From: Acidobacteriota bacterium
Lineage (GTDB): Bacteria > Acidobacteriota > Terriglobia > Acidiferrales > UBA7541
DNA: 64,000 nt
NCBI GenBank assembly: GCA_021788095.1
Contig: JAJYLB010000003.1
Coordinates: 124,001 to 188,000 of the forward strand
Direction of reading: 5' to 3'
Position 1 is the first letter of the stretch, and each line of letters opens with the position of its first letter. Under the pieces are notes generated by a model. The model had not been told where the DNA came from and made no database searches. It was given only the letters and a program-made list of their open reading frames with translations. The translations under genes and the position numbers were made by a program. This document shows positions 17,157 to 26,800 of the stretch, one piece after another.

Positions 17157-18539
17157 CTACGACGAAGCGAGGGCGGGGAACACGGGCAAGCCGATCAGTC
17201 CATCAAGCGAGGAATCGAGCCGCACGGTCAGCCACTGGTTGGAAGGCCAATGGCCGGGGACGCGCGCGGTAAGGTAATTGCCGGTGAGCGCGTCGGTCGA
17301 GCCGCCATGCCGGGTTTTGAGCGTCAGCGCCTGGACCACTCGGCCGTTCTGCCTGGAGCGAAACTCAGCGGCTTTTTCGGCAGCGAGGGCGCGTAGCTCG
17401 CGCGCCCGCTCGCGAATCACCCCTCCTTCCACCTGGCCTGGCAAGCGGGCGGCTTCGGTTCCCGGCCGCGCGGAAAACGAGAAAACGTGGAGGTACGAGA
17501 ACGGCAGCCGCCGCGCCAGCTCGACCGTAGCGCGATGATCGGATTCAGTTTCGCCGGGGAAGCCGGCGATGACGTCGGCACCAATCGCGGCGTCGGGCAT
17601 GCGCTCGGTGACGAGTTCGATTCGCCGCGCGTACAGTTCCGCGTGGTACCAGCGGTGCATGGCGCGCAGGATGCGATCCGAGCCGGAATCGAGGGGAACG
17701 TGGAAATGCGGAGCGACGCGGTCGCTCGACGCGATGGCGTCGATCAGGTCCGCCGCGAGCTGCATGGGCTCGAGCGAGCTGAGCCGGAGGCGTTCGAGCC
17801 CGGTGCGGCGAAGCACGAGGGCCAGCAAGTCCGCCAGGCTGCCGCGCGGCGCCAGATCGCGCCCGTAGCTGCCCAGGTCGATTCCGCTCAACACGACTTC
17901 ACGGGCTCCAGCGCTCACCAGCCGGGTGATCTCCCGGACGACGTGCTCCAGCTCGAGACTGCGGCTCCGCCCGCGCACCTGCGGAATTACGCAATACGCG
18001 CAGCGATGGTTGCAGCCGTCTTGAATTTTCAGGGTCGGCCGCGTCTGCGTCCTGCCCGGCGCGCGGGGACCGGCAGGCCCCACCATCACCGGCATGCGCT
18101 CGGGGAGGACCCCGGCCAGGATGCTCGCCCGGCTCGGCTTCGGCTGAAGCTCGGCCAAGGGAACGAATCCGCCGGAGCTGCGGCTCGGTGGCGCCACCTC
18201 GCCGTTTGCCGGCGCGGCCAAGGCGGCGATTTCGTGCTGGTAGGCGTTGCCCACAACCCACCGCACTCCATCGAGTTCCGCCAATTCTTCCGGAGCGCGC
18301 TGGGCGTAGCAGCCGGTGACGAGAATCCGGGCCGTGGGGTTGCGCTGGTGCAGCGCGCGAATCGCCTGCCGCGCCTGACTATCGGCTGAAGCCGTCACCG
18401 TACACGTGTTTACAATCACCAGCTCCGCGCCGTCGGGCGCGGCAGGCTCAAGCCCATGGGCCATGAGCTGGTGCTCGATGGCCGCGGCATCGGCTTGCGT
18501 GGCGCGACAGCCGAAATTCTCCATGTAATAGCCGGGCAT
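17157..18539 (-). CDS. mtaB: tRNA t6A37 methylthiotransferase MtaB-type radical SAM enzyme
   Basis: Converts t6A to ms2t6A at position 37 of tRNAs that read ANN codons. 460 aa. The N-terminal UPF0004 domain has three cluster-ligating Cys (NFGC, VNTCTV, VTGCYAQ). The radical SAM motif is CNHRCAYC, followed by GIDLGSYG. HVPLDSGSD and the IGADVIAGFPGE segment are family hallmarks, and a TRAM-like domain ends the protein (about residues 390-450). The layout favours MtaB over MiaB or RimO. It ends about 150 bases from the DUF2089 start. Confidence 0.93.
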   Translation of the reverse strand: MPGYYMENFGCRATQADAAAIEHQLMAHGLEPAAPDGAELVIVNTCTVTASADSQARQAIRALHQRNPTARILVTGCYAQRAPEELAELDGVRWVVGNAYQHEIAALAAPANGEVAPPSRSSGGFVPLAELQPKPSRASILAGVLPERMPVMVGPAGPRAPGRTQTRPTLKIQDGCNHRCAYCVIPQVRGRSRSLELEHVVREITRLVSAGAREVVLSGIDLGSYGRDLAPRGSLADLLALVLRRTGLERLRLSSLEPMQLAADLIDAIASSDRVAPHFHVPLDSGSDRILRAMHRWYHAELYARRIELVTERMPDAAIGADVIAGFPGETESDHRATVELARRLPFSYLHVFSFSARPGTEAARLPGQVEGGVIRERARELRALAAEKAAEFRSRQNGRVVQALTLKTRHGGSTDALTGNYLTARVPGHWPSNQWLTVRLDSSLDGLIGLPVFPALASS

Positions 18540-18615
18540 GGAACCGAGAAATTATAGCAATCCCCCGCGGAAACCCTCGCGCTCAAGATCGGGGCGGGTC
18601 TATAATGTTGACGCA

Positions 18616-18783
18616 ATGGCAGGGGTGCTGGTTCGGCGGATCCTCTATGGGGTGCTGGCGTTGTGGGTGTTCGCGCTGGCGGTCAACCAGTTTCGGCTAG
18701 GCGGGCACGTGGGCTCAGGTGTGGGGTTGGCTGTAGGTGGGATCGTGCTGGCGGTGCTGGCCTTTACCGGCAAGGGAGGTTGA
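18616..18783 (+). CDS. Small hydrophobic membrane protein
   Basis: 55 aa, mostly two hydrophobic stretches (RRILYGVLALWVFALAV and GVGLAVGGIVLAVLAF) around a Gly-rich turn. A TATAAT lies 10-15 bases before the ATG, so the message could have a very short leader; no ribosome site is visible. It is transcribed away from mtaB. Function unknown; such small proteins can be spurious, but hydrophobicity and position support it. Confidence 0.5.
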   Translation: MAGVLVRRILYGVLALWVFALAVNQFRLGGHVGSGVGLAVGGIVLAVLAFTGKGG

Positions 18784-18823
18784 GGGTAGCACCCTCCGCC
18801 GGCGTGTCCGGCTCACCGCAAGT

Positions 18824-19195
18824 CTACCGGCGCATTTCCGAAAATTCCTCGCCAAGACCTTCCAGGTGCGAGCTGCGGATGATGTCGTAGCTCTCGATGA
18901 CGGCGGCCACTCCCATCGTCTGTGGCGCATCGCCGTTTTTCGTTCGCCGATCGACTCGAATGACCCGCCCGCGCGCCGCAACGAACGAGCCCAGTTCTCC
19001 CACGCCGGCGCGGGCCAGGGATACCGTCAGATCGATTCGGCAGCCGGAAGGGAATTCGGAGGGAATCAGGAAATAGATTCCGCGCGAACTGATGTCGCGC
19101 GTGAAGCCTTCTGACGCTTGGCCGGTGTCGGCGCGCCGGACCATCAGCGGGAGGGAGAGATCGTAGCGTCGGAAATGCCTACGCTCGCTATCCAT
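18824..19195 (-). CDS. PilZ-domain protein (predicted c-di-GMP binding)
   Basis: 123 aa, a single PilZ domain. The c-di-GMP motifs are both present: the Arg pair in ERRHFRRYDL (residues 4-13) and the DISSRGIYF segment matching the D/NxSxxG motif (about 34-42). Single-domain PilZ proteins act as receivers of c-di-GMP that alter motility, secretion or polysaccharide output; partner unknown. A TTGACA box lies about 160 bases upstream, giving a long GC-rich leader. Confidence 0.9.
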   Translation of the reverse strand: MDSERRHFRRYDLSLPLMVRRADTGQASEGFTRDISSRGIYFLIPSEFPSGCRIDLTVSLARAGVGELGSFVAARGRVIRVDRRTKNGDAPQTMGVAAVIESYDIIRSSHLEGLGEEFSEMRR

Positions 19196-19593
19196 GTGTT
19201 TTTGGCCTCCTCACCGAGCCTCGCCTCACCCTTGGTGGGGCAGGCATCGCACTCGCCATCCGCTCCGCTGCCCTTTTCGGGCGAGGCAAACCCTCTGAAC
19301 GCCACCGCAGCGGGAGGGCGCCCTTGTGCCAACATGGGACGTATTTCTATTTCTGTCAATAGTACTCTTGGTACGGTGTGAATCTCGGAAACAATGCCTC
19401 TGCCGTACCCCGTTCTGACCGTGCCAGTTGCGAACGCGGAGCTATGGCCTTTGCGCAGCGGCAGATAGCGCCGCGACCGGCGTCTCGGATAAAGGACGGC
19501 AGTGAGTACTAGAACCACAGTTATGGGATAGGGGTGAGGGGGCCCCGCCTCCGTTTGCCGCCGCTGGTGGAAGGGCGACGCGCTGGTCTCGCT
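19196..19593. other. 398-bp gap: PilZ leader and promoter, no gene
   Basis: Holds a predicted minus-strand promoter for the PilZ gene: TTGACA at 19354-19359 and a weak CATGTT 17 bases further (19331-19336). A 130-base leader follows, with possible stems such as GCCC-GAAAA-GGGC and CCTGCCCC/GGTGAGG. It does not match the conserved core of a c-di-GMP riboswitch as far as I can judge by eye. The stretch 19370-19590 shows nothing I can assign. Confidence 0.4.
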
Positions 19594-20331
19594 TCAGTCG
19601 TATTTTTCGTAGTGAATCTGCCGGCGGTCCAAACCGAATCCCTCTTTGAGGATTTTGCGAACGTCGTCCACCATGGCTTTCAGACCGCAGACATAGGCGT
19701 CGAAATCCCGCCGGCCGGCAAAACGAGCGCGCAGCTGCTCCTGGACGTGCCCGCGCTCTCCCGTCCAGTCGCTCGCGGCGCGGCTGAGCGTGGGAACGAA
19801 ATGGAAGCGCGGCTCGCGGGCGGCGAGCCGTTCGAATTCCTCGCGGTAGAGGATGGTTTCCCGGTAGCGAACGCCGAAGAGGAGCCAGGCTTCGCGGTCT
19901 AGCGCCGCTCCCGGCGCGAACAGGGCTTCGAGCATGCCGCGAATGGGCGCGATGCCGGTCCCGGTAGCGATGAAGACGAGATCGCGTTCGATGGGCTGGC
20001 GAAGTATGAAGAAGCCGTGAGGGCCGCTGAAATCGACGATGGCGCCCGGCGCGAGATCGCAGAGGTAGTTCGAGAACAAGCCGCCGGGCACGCGGTTCAG
20101 GCAGAGATCGAATCCCGCGTCGGCTCGCGGTGCCGAAGCGAGAGAATAGGCGCGGGTGTGTTCGTCGCCGTCACGGACCCGGGTCATCGATACGAACTGT
20201 CCCGCCACGAAATCGAATCGGCCGCCTTCGACCGTTTCCCACTCGAGGTGTTTCGTAGTCTCGGTGAGCGAAAGCGCGCGGCGCAGCGCGGCCCGATACT
20301 TGCCCGGTGCCGGCAGGTTGGGGTTGGGCAT
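19594..20331 (-). CDS. Ferredoxin/flavodoxin-NADP reductase-like flavoprotein
   Basis: 245 aa. FAD-binding barrel with RAYSLAS (the RxYS motif) and [17 protein letters not shown], followed by an NAD(P)-binding domain with [14 protein letters not shown] and the [17 protein letters not shown] helix. The C-terminus ends QIHYEKYD as in many FNR-type reductases. No ferredoxin domain is fused, so it needs a separate electron partner. The ATG at 20331 is preferred since the protein then begins [14 protein letters not shown]; an ATG at 20346 is possible, while longer versions cross a low-complexity repeat. Confidence 0.85.
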   Translation of the reverse strand: MPNPNLPAPGKYRAALRRALSLTETTKHLEWETVEGGRFDFVAGQFVSMTRVRDGDEHTRAYSLASAPRADAGFDLCLNRVPGGLFSNYLCDLAPGAIVDFSGPHGFFILRQPIERDLVFIATGTGIAPIRGMLEALFAPGAALDREAWLLFGVRYRETILYREEFERLAAREPRFHFVPTLSRAASDWTGERGHVQEQLRARFAGRRDFDAYVCGLKAMVDDVRKILKEGFGLDRRQIHYEKYD

Positions 20332-20375
20332 GGGAATCCCTAACATTGTAGGGGAGGGTCTACCGCCGCGCGAAC

Positions 20376-20402
20376 GCGGCTGGCGCGGCTGGCGCGGCTG
20401 GC
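20376..20402. repeat. Three tandem copies of GCGGCTGGC
   Basis: Perfect 9-base unit repeated three times between the divergent FNR-like gene and rpmE. It sits just upstream of the possible rpmE promoter (TTGGCG at 20409-20414, TATCAT at 20433-20438, 18 bases apart). Confidence 0.75.
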
Positions 20403-20503
20403 GCGCGTTTGGCGTAGGGCGCGGGGACCGGGTATCATGGGGTCTTTCCCCGGAACGAGCCGCGGGCTCACCGGCGCGAATCTCAGGAGCAAAGAGAGTT
20501 TCC

Positions 20504-20722
20504 ATGAAGGAAGGGATTCATCCCGACTATCACGAAGTGACGGTGCACTGCGCCTGCGGCAGCACGTTCAAGACCCGCTCCACCTACAAAGGCCCGCTGC
20601 TGCGCGTGGAAATTTGCTCGAATTGCCATCCGTTTTTCACCGGCAAGCAGAAGCTGGTGGATACGGCCGGGCGGGTCGAGCGCTTCCAGCGCAAATACGA
20701 GAAAGCCGCGAAAAAGAACTAG
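20504..20722 (+). CDS. rpmE: Ribosomal protein bL31 (zinc-binding form)
   Basis: Large-subunit protein bL31, 72 aa. It has the Cys residues of the zinc form (HCACGSTF and CSNCHPFF), then [19 protein letters not shown], typical of the family end. Start ATG 20504 follows AAAGAGAG. The thyX-like gene starts 12 bases after the stop, so they probably share a message. Confidence 0.95.
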   Translation: MKEGIHPDYHEVTVHCACGSTFKTRSTYKGPLLRVEICSNCHPFFTGKQKLVDTAGRVERFQRKYEKAAKKN

Positions 20723-20734
20723 CAGGCGTCGCAG

Positions 20735-22300
20735 ATGCCTGCGAATCCCGCTTCCGCGCCCACCGGTTCGGTCGAGACGGCTCGGCCCCAAGTCACCCTA
20801 CGGAACTGGTTCGCGCATCCCTACGATTCGGCGATTGCCGCCGCGCGTACCTGCTATTCGCCGCGGCTAGTTCAGCCGGAAGAGATCACTGACAAGCAGC
20901 GGGTGACGATCGGCGCGGGAACGTTTTTCGGCGGCCATCACACCGTCTATCAGCACGCCCATTTCGAGTTCGGGCTCGAGAACGTCAGCCGGCAATTCGT
21001 GTGGTCGTTCCTTCACGCGCATCCCTTCTACAATTCCGAACAGCAAAGCCAGCGCTACGTGCGGCTCGACCAGGCCCGTGCCTACGTGCCGGCGCTCGCG
21101 CCGGAGGAGGGCGCGATCTACGAGCGGGCGGTCGCGCGCGCCTGGGAGCATTACCGCGCGCTCGCGCAGCTGCTCGAGCCCGACGCCCGGCGCATCCTCG
21201 CCGACATCTGGCATGTGGGCGAGATGTCGCATCCGAAGCGCGTCCAGAAAGTCGGGCGGCAAGCGGAGAAGCGGGCCATCGAAGTCGCTCGTTACGTTTT
21301 GCCCGTGGCTGCGTTCACCACGATGGTCCATACGCTTTCGGGAATCGTGTTGCACCGGCTGCGCCGGATGGCGCTCGCTTCCGACACGCCGTCGGAAGGC
21401 CGCGCGATCGTCGAGGCGATGGTGGCGCGGGTGCGGGAGGTCGATCCCCAATTTTTCGACCGGTTTGGCATGGAGCCACTCGAAGATTTGCCGGAATGGC
21501 AGCCGGCCTGGCGGGCGGGCGCCGACGCGGAAGCTTTCGTGCGCGAATTCGACGCCGCCCTCGGCGGGCGCGTCTCCAAACTTGCCGCTCATTCCCCGCA
21601 AGCCATCGAGATCGTCGCGGCCGCCTATCGGGCGACGCTGGGCCTCGCCGCCTGCGCCTGCGGCGACGCGGAAGCCATCGACCGCCTGCTCAACCCGGCG
21701 CGGAATCCCTATCGGCTCGAGACGCTCAACATCGGCGTGCATTCGCCGGCCATGCGCGCTCTCGAACACGCGCAGTTCACCTTCGCCAAGAAGCTCAGCC
21801 ATACCGCCGATAGCCAGGACCAGCGGCACCGGATGGTTCCCGGCTCGCGCCCGCTGCTGACGCTTACCGATACCCGCGCGCCCGATTTCGTGACGCCGCG
21901 TCTGGTGGCGGCGAATCCGCGGGCGCGCGAACTCTACGAGCAAGCGATGGCGGAAGCGTGGGCGGCGAAGAACGAGCTGCTGGATCGCGGCGTTGCGCCC
22001 GAACGCGCGCTCTACCTGCTGCCCAACGCGAAAGCGATTCGGCTGGTCGAGTCGGGCTCGCTGCTCCATCTGCTGCACAAATGGACGATGCGCACCTGCT
22101 TCAACGCTCAGGAAGAGATCTACCAGGCGTCGATCGAGGAGGTCGATCAGGCGAGGGCGATCCACCCGGCGCTCGCCCGCTACCTCGGCCCGCCCTGCTA
22201 CCTGCGCGCGAACGTCACCACGCCCATCTGCACCGAAGGCTCCCATTTCTGCGGAATCAAGGTCTGGCAGAGCTTCCCGGAGATCGACCGGCCCATTTGA
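20735..22300 (+). CDS. Tandem ThyX-like protein (FAD-dependent thymidylate synthase family)
   Basis: 521 aa, about twice the length of a classical ThyX, with two ThyX-like halves (about residues 20-260 and 275-521). In the first half the signature region reads HAHPFYNSEQQSQRY (residues 94-108): the SQRY end is kept but the RHR start is lost. In the second half the corresponding region reads HTADSQDQRHRM, again incomplete. Both halves keep the preceding His-rich segment (HTVYQHAHFEF; LEHAQFTF). Family membership is clear; whether it makes dTMP cannot be settled by eye. No other thymidylate synthase lies in this window. Confidence 0.8.
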   Translation: MPANPASAPTGSVETARPQVTLRNWFAHPYDSAIAAARTCYSPRLVQPEEITDKQRVTIGAGTFFGGHHTVYQHAHFEFGLENVSRQFVWSFLHAHPFYNSEQQSQRYVRLDQARAYVPALAPEEGAIYERAVARAWEHYRALAQLLEPDARRILADIWHVGEMSHPKRVQKVGRQAEKRAIEVARYVLPVAAFTTMVHTLSGIVLHRLRRMALASDTPSEGRAIVEAMVARVREVDPQFFDRFGMEPLEDLPEWQPAWRAGADAEAFVREFDAALGGRVSKLAAHSPQAIEIVAAAYRATLGLAACACGDAEAIDRLLNPARNPYRLETLNIGVHSPAMRALEHAQFTFAKKLSHTADSQDQRHRMVPGSRPLLTLTDTRAPDFVTPRLVAANPRARELYEQAMAEAWAAKNELLDRGVAPERALYLLPNAKAIRLVESGSLLHLLHKWTMRTCFNAQEEIYQASIEEVDQARAIHPALARYLGPPCYLRANVTTPICTEGSHFCGIKVWQSFPEIDRPI

Positions 22301-22312
22301 CGGTGGGGCGGG

Positions 22313-22345
22313 CTCCCGTCCCGAACGTTCGGGATTCGGGACTTG
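22313..22345 (-). repeat. 33-bp palindromic repeat, inverted copy of 13487-13519
   Basis: Identical over 33 bases to the reverse complement of 13487-13519. Contains the perfect palindrome TCCCGAACGTTCGGGA (22319-22334). Flanking GGCGGGC/GCCCGC can form an outer stem. It lies between the ThyX-like gene and prfA. Confidence 0.8.
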
Positions 22346-22528
22346 CCCGCGCCGGCCCCCGTGTGCCGTCTGGATTGACGCCTGCGGCCATCGGCCTGTA
22401 TTCTTGGAATCAAGATGTTGGTCCACTTCTATTAGCCCTTCGCTTTGCGCCGGCTGGACGGCCGGGCGCTTCGCCTGTTTCCGTGCGCCGGGTGTGGTGT
22501 TCCCGATCACTTCCGCGAGGTTTGCGTC

Positions 22529-23617
22529 ATGCCGAATCTTTACGAAAAACTCGATGAAATCGAAGCGCGGTACGAGGAGCTGACCGCGCAGCTCTCCTCG
22601 CCCGAGGTCCTGGCCGATTCCGCGCGCCTGCAGAAGCTCGCGAAATCGCATGCGGACCTCAGCGCGGTCGTCGCGAGCTACCGCGAATGGAGGAAATACG
22701 ATCGCCAACTCAACGAAGCGCGGCAAATGGCGGTCGAGGCCCAGGAGCCCGAACTCAAGCAGATGGCGCACGAGGAAGTCCACATGCTCGAGGAGCGCAA
22801 AACCGCGCTCGAGGGGGAATTGAAGCGGCTGCTGCTGCCGCGCGATCCCAACGACGAGAAAAACGTCATTCTGGAAATCCGCGCGGGGACGGGCGGGGAA
22901 GAAGCGGCGCTCTTTGCGGGAGAGCTGTTTCGCATGTATTCCCGCTACGCGGAATCGCAAGGCTGGCGCGTGGAAGTGCTCGGCAGCTCGCCTTCGGATC
23001 TGGGCGGTTTGAAAGAGGTCGAGGCGTCGATCCAGGGCGACAAGGTCTATTCGAAATTGAAATACGAGAGCGGCGTGCATCGCGTTCAGCGGGTGCCGGA
23101 AACCGAGCAGCAGGGCCGCGTCCACACCTCCGCGGCGACCGTCGCGGTCCTGCCCGAAGCCGACGAAATCGACGTCAAAATCGAGCCGAAGGACCTGCGC
23201 ATCGATACCTTCTGCTCTTCCGGCCCTGGCGGCCAGTCGGTGAATACCACCTACTCCGCCGTCCGCATTACCCACCTGCCCACCAGGCTCGTCGTCAGTT
23301 GCCAGGACGAGAAGTCGCAGATCAAGAACCGCGCTCGCGCCCTGCGCGTGCTCCGCGCCCGCCTCTACGAGATGGAACGGCAAAAGCAGCACGAGCAGAT
23401 TGCCGCCGAACGCCGCGAACAGATCAAGACCGGCGACCGGTCGGAGAAGATCCGCACCTACAATTTCCCGCAGAACCGCGTCACCGATCACCGCATCGGG
23501 CTCACCCTGCACCAGCTCGATACCGTCATGGACGGCCGGATCGCCCCGCTCGTCGATGCGCTCGTCGCGCACTACGAAGCCGAGCGGCTGAACAGGGAAC
23601 TCGGCGACGCCGCCTGA
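22529..23617 (+). CDS. prfA: Peptide chain release factor 1
   Basis: Terminates translation at UAA and UAG. 362 aa, normal length. The GGQ motif is in [16 protein letters not shown]. The codon-recognition loop reads [14 protein letters not shown]: a PET tripeptide where E. coli RF1 has PAT, still fitting the PxT pattern of RF1 and not the SPF of RF2. [13 protein letters not shown] and the [10 protein letters not shown] segment are family hallmarks. The ATG at 22529 starts [18 protein letters not shown], the usual RF1 N-terminus. The frame is open upstream but unrelated there. Confidence 0.95.
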   Translation: MPNLYEKLDEIEARYEELTAQLSSPEVLADSARLQKLAKSHADLSAVVASYREWRKYDRQLNEARQMAVEAQEPELKQMAHEEVHMLEERKTALEGELKRLLLPRDPNDEKNVILEIRAGTGGEEAALFAGELFRMYSRYAESQGWRVEVLGSSPSDLGGLKEVEASIQGDKVYSKLKYESGVHRVQRVPETEQQGRVHTSAATVAVLPEADEIDVKIEPKDLRIDTFCSSGPGGQSVNTTYSAVRITHLPTRLVVSCQDEKSQIKNRARALRVLRARLYEMERQKQHEQIAAERREQIKTGDRSEKIRTYNFPQNRVTDHRIGLTLHQLDTVMDGRIAPLVDALVAHYEAERLNRELGDAA

Positions 23618-23857
23618 AAACCGTGGCCCGTGTTTCGTGGCCCGTGGCCCGTGTCCGGCCGGGTCCCGCCCGCGGTCCTTAGCCCGCGGGCTCACCGCCG
23701 AACCCGCCAGGACTAGTTCCCAATCCCCGCGCCGCCCGCTGGCGTCCCCAGGGCAAAAATGCGGTGGCCTGCGCGCCAATGGGTCTATACTGCGCTTGCC
23801 CAGGACGGCAAAACCGAAATCCTGGCCGAATCCTGTCTCGTTTTCCTGGAGGCGATT

Positions 23858-26800
23858 ATGCGGGAGCGATCCAACCGCGGGTGGGGATGGAGCGGCACTT
23901 CCTTAGTCGTGATTCTGGCGCTGGCAGCGTGGGCGCTGCCCACCCGAGGGCAGAAGAATCCCGCGGGAGAAAGTAACGAAGACAATCCGCTGGCGGCGCT
24001 GCACTTCCGGTTCGTCGGGCCGCTGGGCAATCGCGTGGCCGCGGTGACGGGAGTGCCGGGTAATCCGAACGTGGTGTACATCGGCGCGGCCGATGGGGGC
24101 GTGTGGAAAACGGAAAATGACGGCATCACGTGGATGCCGGTCTTCGATCGCGAGAACGCGTCGCCGATCGGAGCGTTGGCGGTCGCTCCCTCCGAACCTA
24201 ACGTGGTGTGGGCGGGAACGGGCGAGCCATGGTTGATCCGGCCGTTTTGGGCGCTGGGAGACGGCGTCTACAAATCCACGGACGCCGGACGGCGCTGGAC
24301 GCGGATGGGGCTCGACGCCACGGGGCACATCGCGCGGATCGTGATCGATCCGCACGACGCCAATCGCGCCTTCGTTTGCGCGGTCGGGCAGACGTTCCGG
24401 CCGCAACACGAGCGGGGCGTATTCCGCACGCTGGATGGCGGAAAAACGTGGCAGCAAGTGTTGTTCGTGAACGAGAACACGGGCTGCTCGGATTTGGCCA
24501 TGGATCCCCAGGATCCGAATACGCTCTTTGCGGGAATGTGGCAGATCTCGATTCACACTTGGGGCATCGACAGCGGCGGAACGGGCAGCGGCGTCTACGT
24601 GACGCACGACGGCGGGGACACCTGGCGCAAAATCACCGGAAACGGAATGCCCGCCGCAGACCATCCGCTGGGCAAGGTCGCGGTGGCGATCGCGCCGAGC
24701 GATCCGCAGCGCGTCTACGCCCTGGCGCAGGACACGACGCCGGGGCTGTACCGATCCGATGACGGCGGAAAGACGTGGACGCTGGTGAACCAGTCGCACG
24801 TTCCCGACGAGCGGGCTCCCTATTACACGCGATTCGCCGTTTCTCCGAGCAACGAGAACCTGCTCTATTTCGTTTCTGTCGCCTACAGCTTTTCTCTCGA
24901 CGGCGGGAAAACGGTGACGATTCCGGGCTTTCGCGGCTCGGCACTGGGGCAGGCGTCGGCGGGAGGGGACAACCACGACGTGTGGATCGACCCGACGAAT
25001 GCCAACCGGATCATGGTGGCGAACGACGGCGGGGTGAGCATCAGCAACGATCACGGACGGACCTTCGCCCACTACATCCTGCCGATTTCCCAGGTCTATC
25101 ACGTGACGACCGACAACGACATTCCCTATCACGTGCTGGGGAATTTGCAGGACCGGGATTCCTTCCGCGGGCCGAGCCGCACGCTTTCCGGGGGATTTTT
25201 CGGCAGCCCGATCACCCCGGCCTATTTCACGGCGACGGGCGGCTGCGAGGATGGATGGGCGGTGGCCGATCCCAAGGATCCGGATATCGTCTGGTCGGGC
25301 TGTGACAATGGACATCTGGACCGGATGGATTTCCACAGCCAAATGGCGCGGGACGTCACCGCGTGGCCCGTTTCCGGCCTGGGCTGGGCGCCGAAAAACA
25401 TGAAGTACCGCTGGCACTGGAACTTCCCCATCGCGATCGATCCGCTCGACCACAATCGCGTCTACGCCGGCGCGCAAATGGTATTCATGACGACCGACGG
25501 CGGCGAGTCGTGGAAGGTGATCAGCCCCGACCTCACGACCAACGACAAGAGCCACCAGGAGAATTCGGGTGGAATCAGCTACGACAACCTGGTTACCTTC
25601 GACGGCTCGACCCTCTACTCGATTGCGCCTTCGCCGTTGAAAGAGGGCGTGATCTGGACGGGCTCGGACGACGGCCAGGTGAACGTGACCGAGGACGGCG
25701 GGGCGCACTGGACGAATGTTACGAAAAATATTCCCGATCTTGGCCCGTGGGGCACCATCTCCAACGTCGAGCCGTCCCATTTCGACCCCGCCACGGCCTA
25801 CGCCGCCGTCAGCCGCCAAATGGTCGGCGATTACAATCCCTACGTTTACAAGACGACCGATTACGGGAAGACGTGGACGACGATCGCCGCGTCGGTGCCG
25901 AAATCGGTGAACAGCTCGGCGAACTGCATCATCGAGGATCCGGCGCAAAAAGGCGTGCTCTTCCTCGGCACCAATAATGCCCTCTACTTCACCGTGGACG
26001 ATGGCGCGCACTGGACCCGCCTGCGGAATGACCTGCCGCCGGCGCCGGTGGAATGGGTGGTGGTGCAGCCGACGTTCAACGATCTGGTGGTGGGAACGTA
26101 TGGCCGAGGGGTGTGGATCCTCGACGATATGACCCCTCTGCGCACCCTGGACGCCGCGGAAGGAAAGGATGCGTATTTCTTCAAGCTGCGGCCGGCGTAC
26201 CGTTTCCGCAACGCGACCGACGCGCGAGAAGTGGAATCGGGCGGACGCGTGATGGGCCAGAATCCCCCGTACGGTGCCGACCTGGATTTCTGGCTGAAAT
26301 CGCCGGAAAAGAAGGTAACGCTCACCGTGCTCGGCGCGGGCGGCAAGACGATCCGTACGATCGAAGTGAAGAAGACGGTCGCGGGACTCAATCGCGTGTG
26401 GTGGGATCTGCGCTACGATCCGGGAACGAAGATCGCCTTCCAGACTCCTCCGCCGGACGCGCCGTGGGCCGATCCGCATCGGCCGTACACCGCTTACGGC
26501 TCCGGCATACCGCCGGCCGGGCCGATCGTCGTTCCGGGAACGTACACGGTGAAGCTGGATGCGGCCGGAACGATGTTCAGCGAGCCGCTGGAAGTGTTGC
26601 CCGACCCGCATTCGCCGGGGACGGCACGCACCATCGCACAACAGGTGGATTTCCTGTTGGAAGCGCAGGGTGAAGCCAACCGGGTGGCGGACATGATCAA
26701 CCACATCGAGTGGACCCGGAAACAGCTCGACGATTTGCAGGCGCTGCTCGCGGCGAGCGGAACGAAATACACGACGGCCATCGATGCCGCGAAGCAACTG

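Noticed and set aside
19196-19330. Possible c-di-GMP riboswitch ahead of the PilZ gene
   Set aside because: The leader can fold, but the conserved core of the known class was not recognisable by eye; only a covariance search could settle it.
19144-19518. 124-aa minus-strand frame upstream of the PilZ gene
   Set aside because: Overlaps the start of the PilZ gene and crosses its predicted promoter; no similarity or ribosome site, so read as leader.
20867-23779. 970-aa minus-strand frame opposite the ThyX-like gene and prfA
   Set aside because: It runs across two well-supported genes and their spacer; no recognisable motif.
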